From contig CAVJCT010000074.1 of assembly GCA_963648205.1 (NCBI GenBank), positions 1 through 5,800 of the forward strand: a DNA stretch of 5,800 bases, written 5' to 3'. The notes under the pieces are model-generated. The model was not told where the DNA came from and did not search any database. It saw nothing but the letters and a program-made list of their open reading frames with translations. Shown here piece after piece: positions 4,502 to 5,800 of the stretch; within the stretch, counting starts at the first letter, position 1; each line of letters starts with the position of its first letter. The translations under genes and the position numbers were made by a program. This DNA comes from UBA1181 sp963648205 (GTDB lineage Bacteria > Bacteroidota > Bacteroidia > Bacteroidales > Paludibacteraceae).

Positions 4502-5304
4502 TATTTCTTCTTCTTGTCGAAAATCCACTCCATAAAGTCGGACGCGGCAAGGGCGATAGTCCACGCATCGTGTTCCGTGTCTTTGTACTCCATAAGGTCG
4601 GCATCGCAACCGTTGCTCTTCAACTGATAGTAGTCGTCGCGCACCACCGAGATAGGCACGATTTTGTCGTTGGCTCCGTGAAAGAAACGGACGGGCAGTT
4701 TCTTCACTTTCTTTAGTCGGTCGGGGAATATCGCTCCACCGATAGAAACGGCAGCCGTGAAGAGTTCCGAATGACGTGCCACCATATCGAGCGCACCGAA
4801 AGCCCCCATCGACATTCCCACGATGTAGATGCGCTTCGAGTCGACGTAGGGTTTCTTCATATAAAGTTCAATCAGTTTGGTGAGCATTTGGCAAGCGTGC
4901 GTCTCTTCAGGATTGTCGGGAATCTCGATTTCCCCATCATCCAAGACGTTGTAGTTTGCCCACGCATCCTCATACGCACATTGCGGGATCAGCACCACGG
5001 CAGGGTAGTAGTCGCGTATGGTCTGTTCCTTGTAAATCTTTCCTGCATATTTCAGTTGTAACAGATTGTCCCAACCACGCTCGTCCTCACCGTGCAAGAA
5101 GATGAAGAGCGGAAACTCAATGCCAGCGTCATAGCCGGCAGGGTAGAGGATGCGGTAGCGCAACGTGTCGCCATCCAATCGGTATTCTCTACCATAATAT
5201 TGGTCGGTCTGGTATTTCGTCTGCTCTTTCTGCGCGAACATTGTCAGTGAACAGAAGAAGAGTGTGGCAACTGCCAACGTGCGGAGTATAATGTTTTTCA
5301 TCAT
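4501..5304 (-). CDS. Secreted alpha/beta hydrolase (carboxylesterase / PHB-depolymerase-like)
   Basis: A 267-residue serine hydrolase, probably cleaving an ester of unknown kind in the periplasm or outside the cell. The N-terminus MMKNIILRTLAVATLF...MFAQ is a signal peptide with likely cleavage around Ala24/Gln25; there is no lipobox. The mature part shows the oxyanion-hole strand FIFLHG (68-72), the nucleophile elbow GMSMG (163-167, Ser165), HGANDKIVP with the acid Asp213, and EHDAW with His245, giving a complete Ser-Asp-His triad in the right order. The length suits single-domain esterases of the dienelactone-hydrolase/PHB-depolymerase group. ATG at 5304 (or 5301) is chosen: a TTG at 5340 would lie upstream of the promoter. 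It is alone under its own promoter. Specificity cannot be read from the sequence, and no polysaccharide-utilisation genes are next to it here. Confidence 0.88.
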   Translation of the reverse strand: MMKNIILRTLAVATLFFCSLTMFAQKEQTKYQTDQYYGREYRLDGDTLRYRILYPAGYDAGIEFPLFIFLHGEDERGWDNLLQLKYAGKIYKEQTIRDYYPAVVLIPQCAYEDAWANYNVLDDGEIEIPDNPEETHACQMLTKLIELYMKKPYVDSKRIYIVGMSMGAFGALDMVARHSELFTAAVSIGGAIFPDRLKKVKKLPVRFFHGANDKIVPISVVRDDYYQLKSNGCDADLMEYKDTEHDAWTIALAASDFMEWIFDKKKK

Positions 5305-5327
5305 AATGACTTTTTTAGTGTATGAAA

Positions 5328-5359
5328 GCAAATTTACCAAAACGAAATACTTCTACAAA
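5328..5359 (-). promoter_or_regulatory. Consensus Bacteroidota promoter of the hydrolase gene
   Basis: Minus strand TTTG (5359-5356), exactly 19 bp, TAAATTTGC (5336-5328). The expected start of transcription near 5321 gives a leader of under 20 nt to the ATG at 5304 and excludes the upstream TTG at 5340. Confidence 0.82.
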
Positions 5360-5603
5360 ACGAATTTTGCGTTGATTCTCCTTCTCGAAATCCATTTCGT
5401 GAGATTTTTATCGTCCTAATTACTATGATTCTAAGGTGAAATATGAAAATTCTATCGTCTGAAGGAATAAAGCCCTTGGTGATTCTCATTTGATGTGTCA
5501 TTCTAAAATGTTGATTATAAATAGTTTATGTATGATATTTCAATGCACCCTCTTGCTATATCATAAAAAAGAGCAAAAAACGTCAAAAAAAATGGCTGTG
5601 ATG
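5360..5603. other. Intergenic stretch without recognised gene
   Basis: About 240 AT-rich bases between the divergent hydrolase and tRNA promoters. Only very short open frames occur (for example 16 codons from the ATG at 5442). A small CGAAAT/ATTTCG repeat (5386-5399) has a two-base gap and is not a convincing hairpin. I see no RNA gene or regulatory element that I can support. Confidence 0.6.
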
Positions 5604-5635
5604 TTTGCAGATTCCAAATAAAGCACTACCTTTGC
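5604..5635 (+). promoter_or_regulatory. Consensus Bacteroidota promoter of the tRNA-Asp transcript
   Basis: TTTG (5604-5607), exactly 19 bp, TACCTTTGC (5627-5635). It points to the tRNA at 5726 and implies a 5' leader of roughly 85 nt to be removed by RNase P. Other tRNA genes may follow beyond the window edge. Confidence 0.8.
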
Positions 5636-5725
5636 AACGCAATTCGGAAGAGAGTTGCACTGAAAGATTGAAATGAGTGAATGACTTAAAAGGTAAGTCT
5701 GAAAAGATAGCCTAAGAGATAACAA

Positions 5726-5799
5726 GGTGTGTTAGTTCAGCTGGTTAGAATACGTGCCTGTCACGCACGGGGTCAGGGGTTCGAGTCCCCTACACACCG
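5726..5799 (+). tRNA. tRNA-Asp (anticodon GTC)
   Basis: Complete cloverleaf: acceptor stem GGTGTGT (5726-5732) with ACACACC (5792-5798); D-arm with AGCTGGTTAGA; anticodon stem CGTGC/GCACG around loop CTGTCAC (5758-5764), with anticodon GTC at 5760-5762; variable loop GGGTC; T-arm AGGGG-TTCGAGT-CCCCT (5775-5791); discriminator G at 5799, the identity base expected for tRNA-Asp. The last window base is C, so whether CCA is encoded cannot be seen. Confidence 0.97.
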
Positions 5800-5800
5800 C

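Noticed and set aside
4415..4609. Minus-strand 64-codon open frame overlapping the 3' end of the hydrolase
   Set aside because: It is out of frame with the hydrolase, runs through palindrome 2, and its Arg/Cys/Tyr-rich product looks like a shadow frame.
4771..5061. Plus-strand 96-codon open frame inside the hydrolase gene
   Set aside because: It is antisense to a gene with a complete catalytic triad and signal peptide, and contains nothing recognisable.
5386..5399. CGAAAT/ATTTCG repeat followed by a T-run as a plus-strand terminator
   Set aside because: The gap between arms is two bases, the outer stem is interrupted, and no plus-strand gene lies upstream.

Overview
The window looks like an accessory, repeat-rich stretch of a Bacteroidota chromosome (Bacteroides/Prevotella-like). 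The basis is: several promoters of the Bacteroidota primary-sigma type (TTTG, 19 bp, TAnnTTTGC) at 408-439, 5328-5359 and 5604-5635; no Shine-Dalgarno motifs before the genes; a signal peptide ending in FAQ; and two AAA+/nuclease-like ATPase families common in that phylum. The species cannot be fixed from the sequence alone.

Left part (1-2041, all minus strand): a tandem array of GNAT acetyltransferase genes alternating with a 56-codon gene. Read in the direction of transcription the order is GNAT copy C (2018-1419), small gene 2 (1334-1164), GNAT copy B (1078-461), small gene 1 (376-206), GNAT copy A (120 to beyond the left edge). Each small gene has its own upstream promoter signal and lies 85 bp before a GNAT gene, so the natural unit is small gene plus GNAT. 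This resembles type II toxin-antitoxin modules with acetyltransferase toxins (TacT/AtaT type). The copies are mosaic: the 3' half of the small gene, the spacer and the 5' half of the GNAT gene are identical or nearly so. The 3' half of the GNAT gene, the promoter region and the 5' half of the small gene have diverged. The most upstream GNAT (copy C) has lost its small partner at the array end.

Middle part (2039-2914, plus strand): a possible 3' remnant of an unrecognised gene ending in a strong intrinsic terminator (2247-2286). It is followed by a shortened AAA-ATPase-like/PD-(D/E)XK gene (2318-2914) that keeps both ends of its family but lacks the middle, so it is probably a pseudogene. It converges, 5 bp apart, on an intact minus-strand AAA+ ATPase of the ATPase_2/DUF234 type (4290-2920).

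Right part: a 210-bp gap upstream of the ATPase gene holds two related palindromes (4301-4337 and 4461-4501) whose arms differ mainly by compensating changes. Next is a minus-strand secreted alpha/beta hydrolase (5304-4501) with a consensus promoter, then about 240 bp in which I see no gene, then a consensus promoter and a tRNA-Asp(GTC) gene on the plus strand at the right edge.
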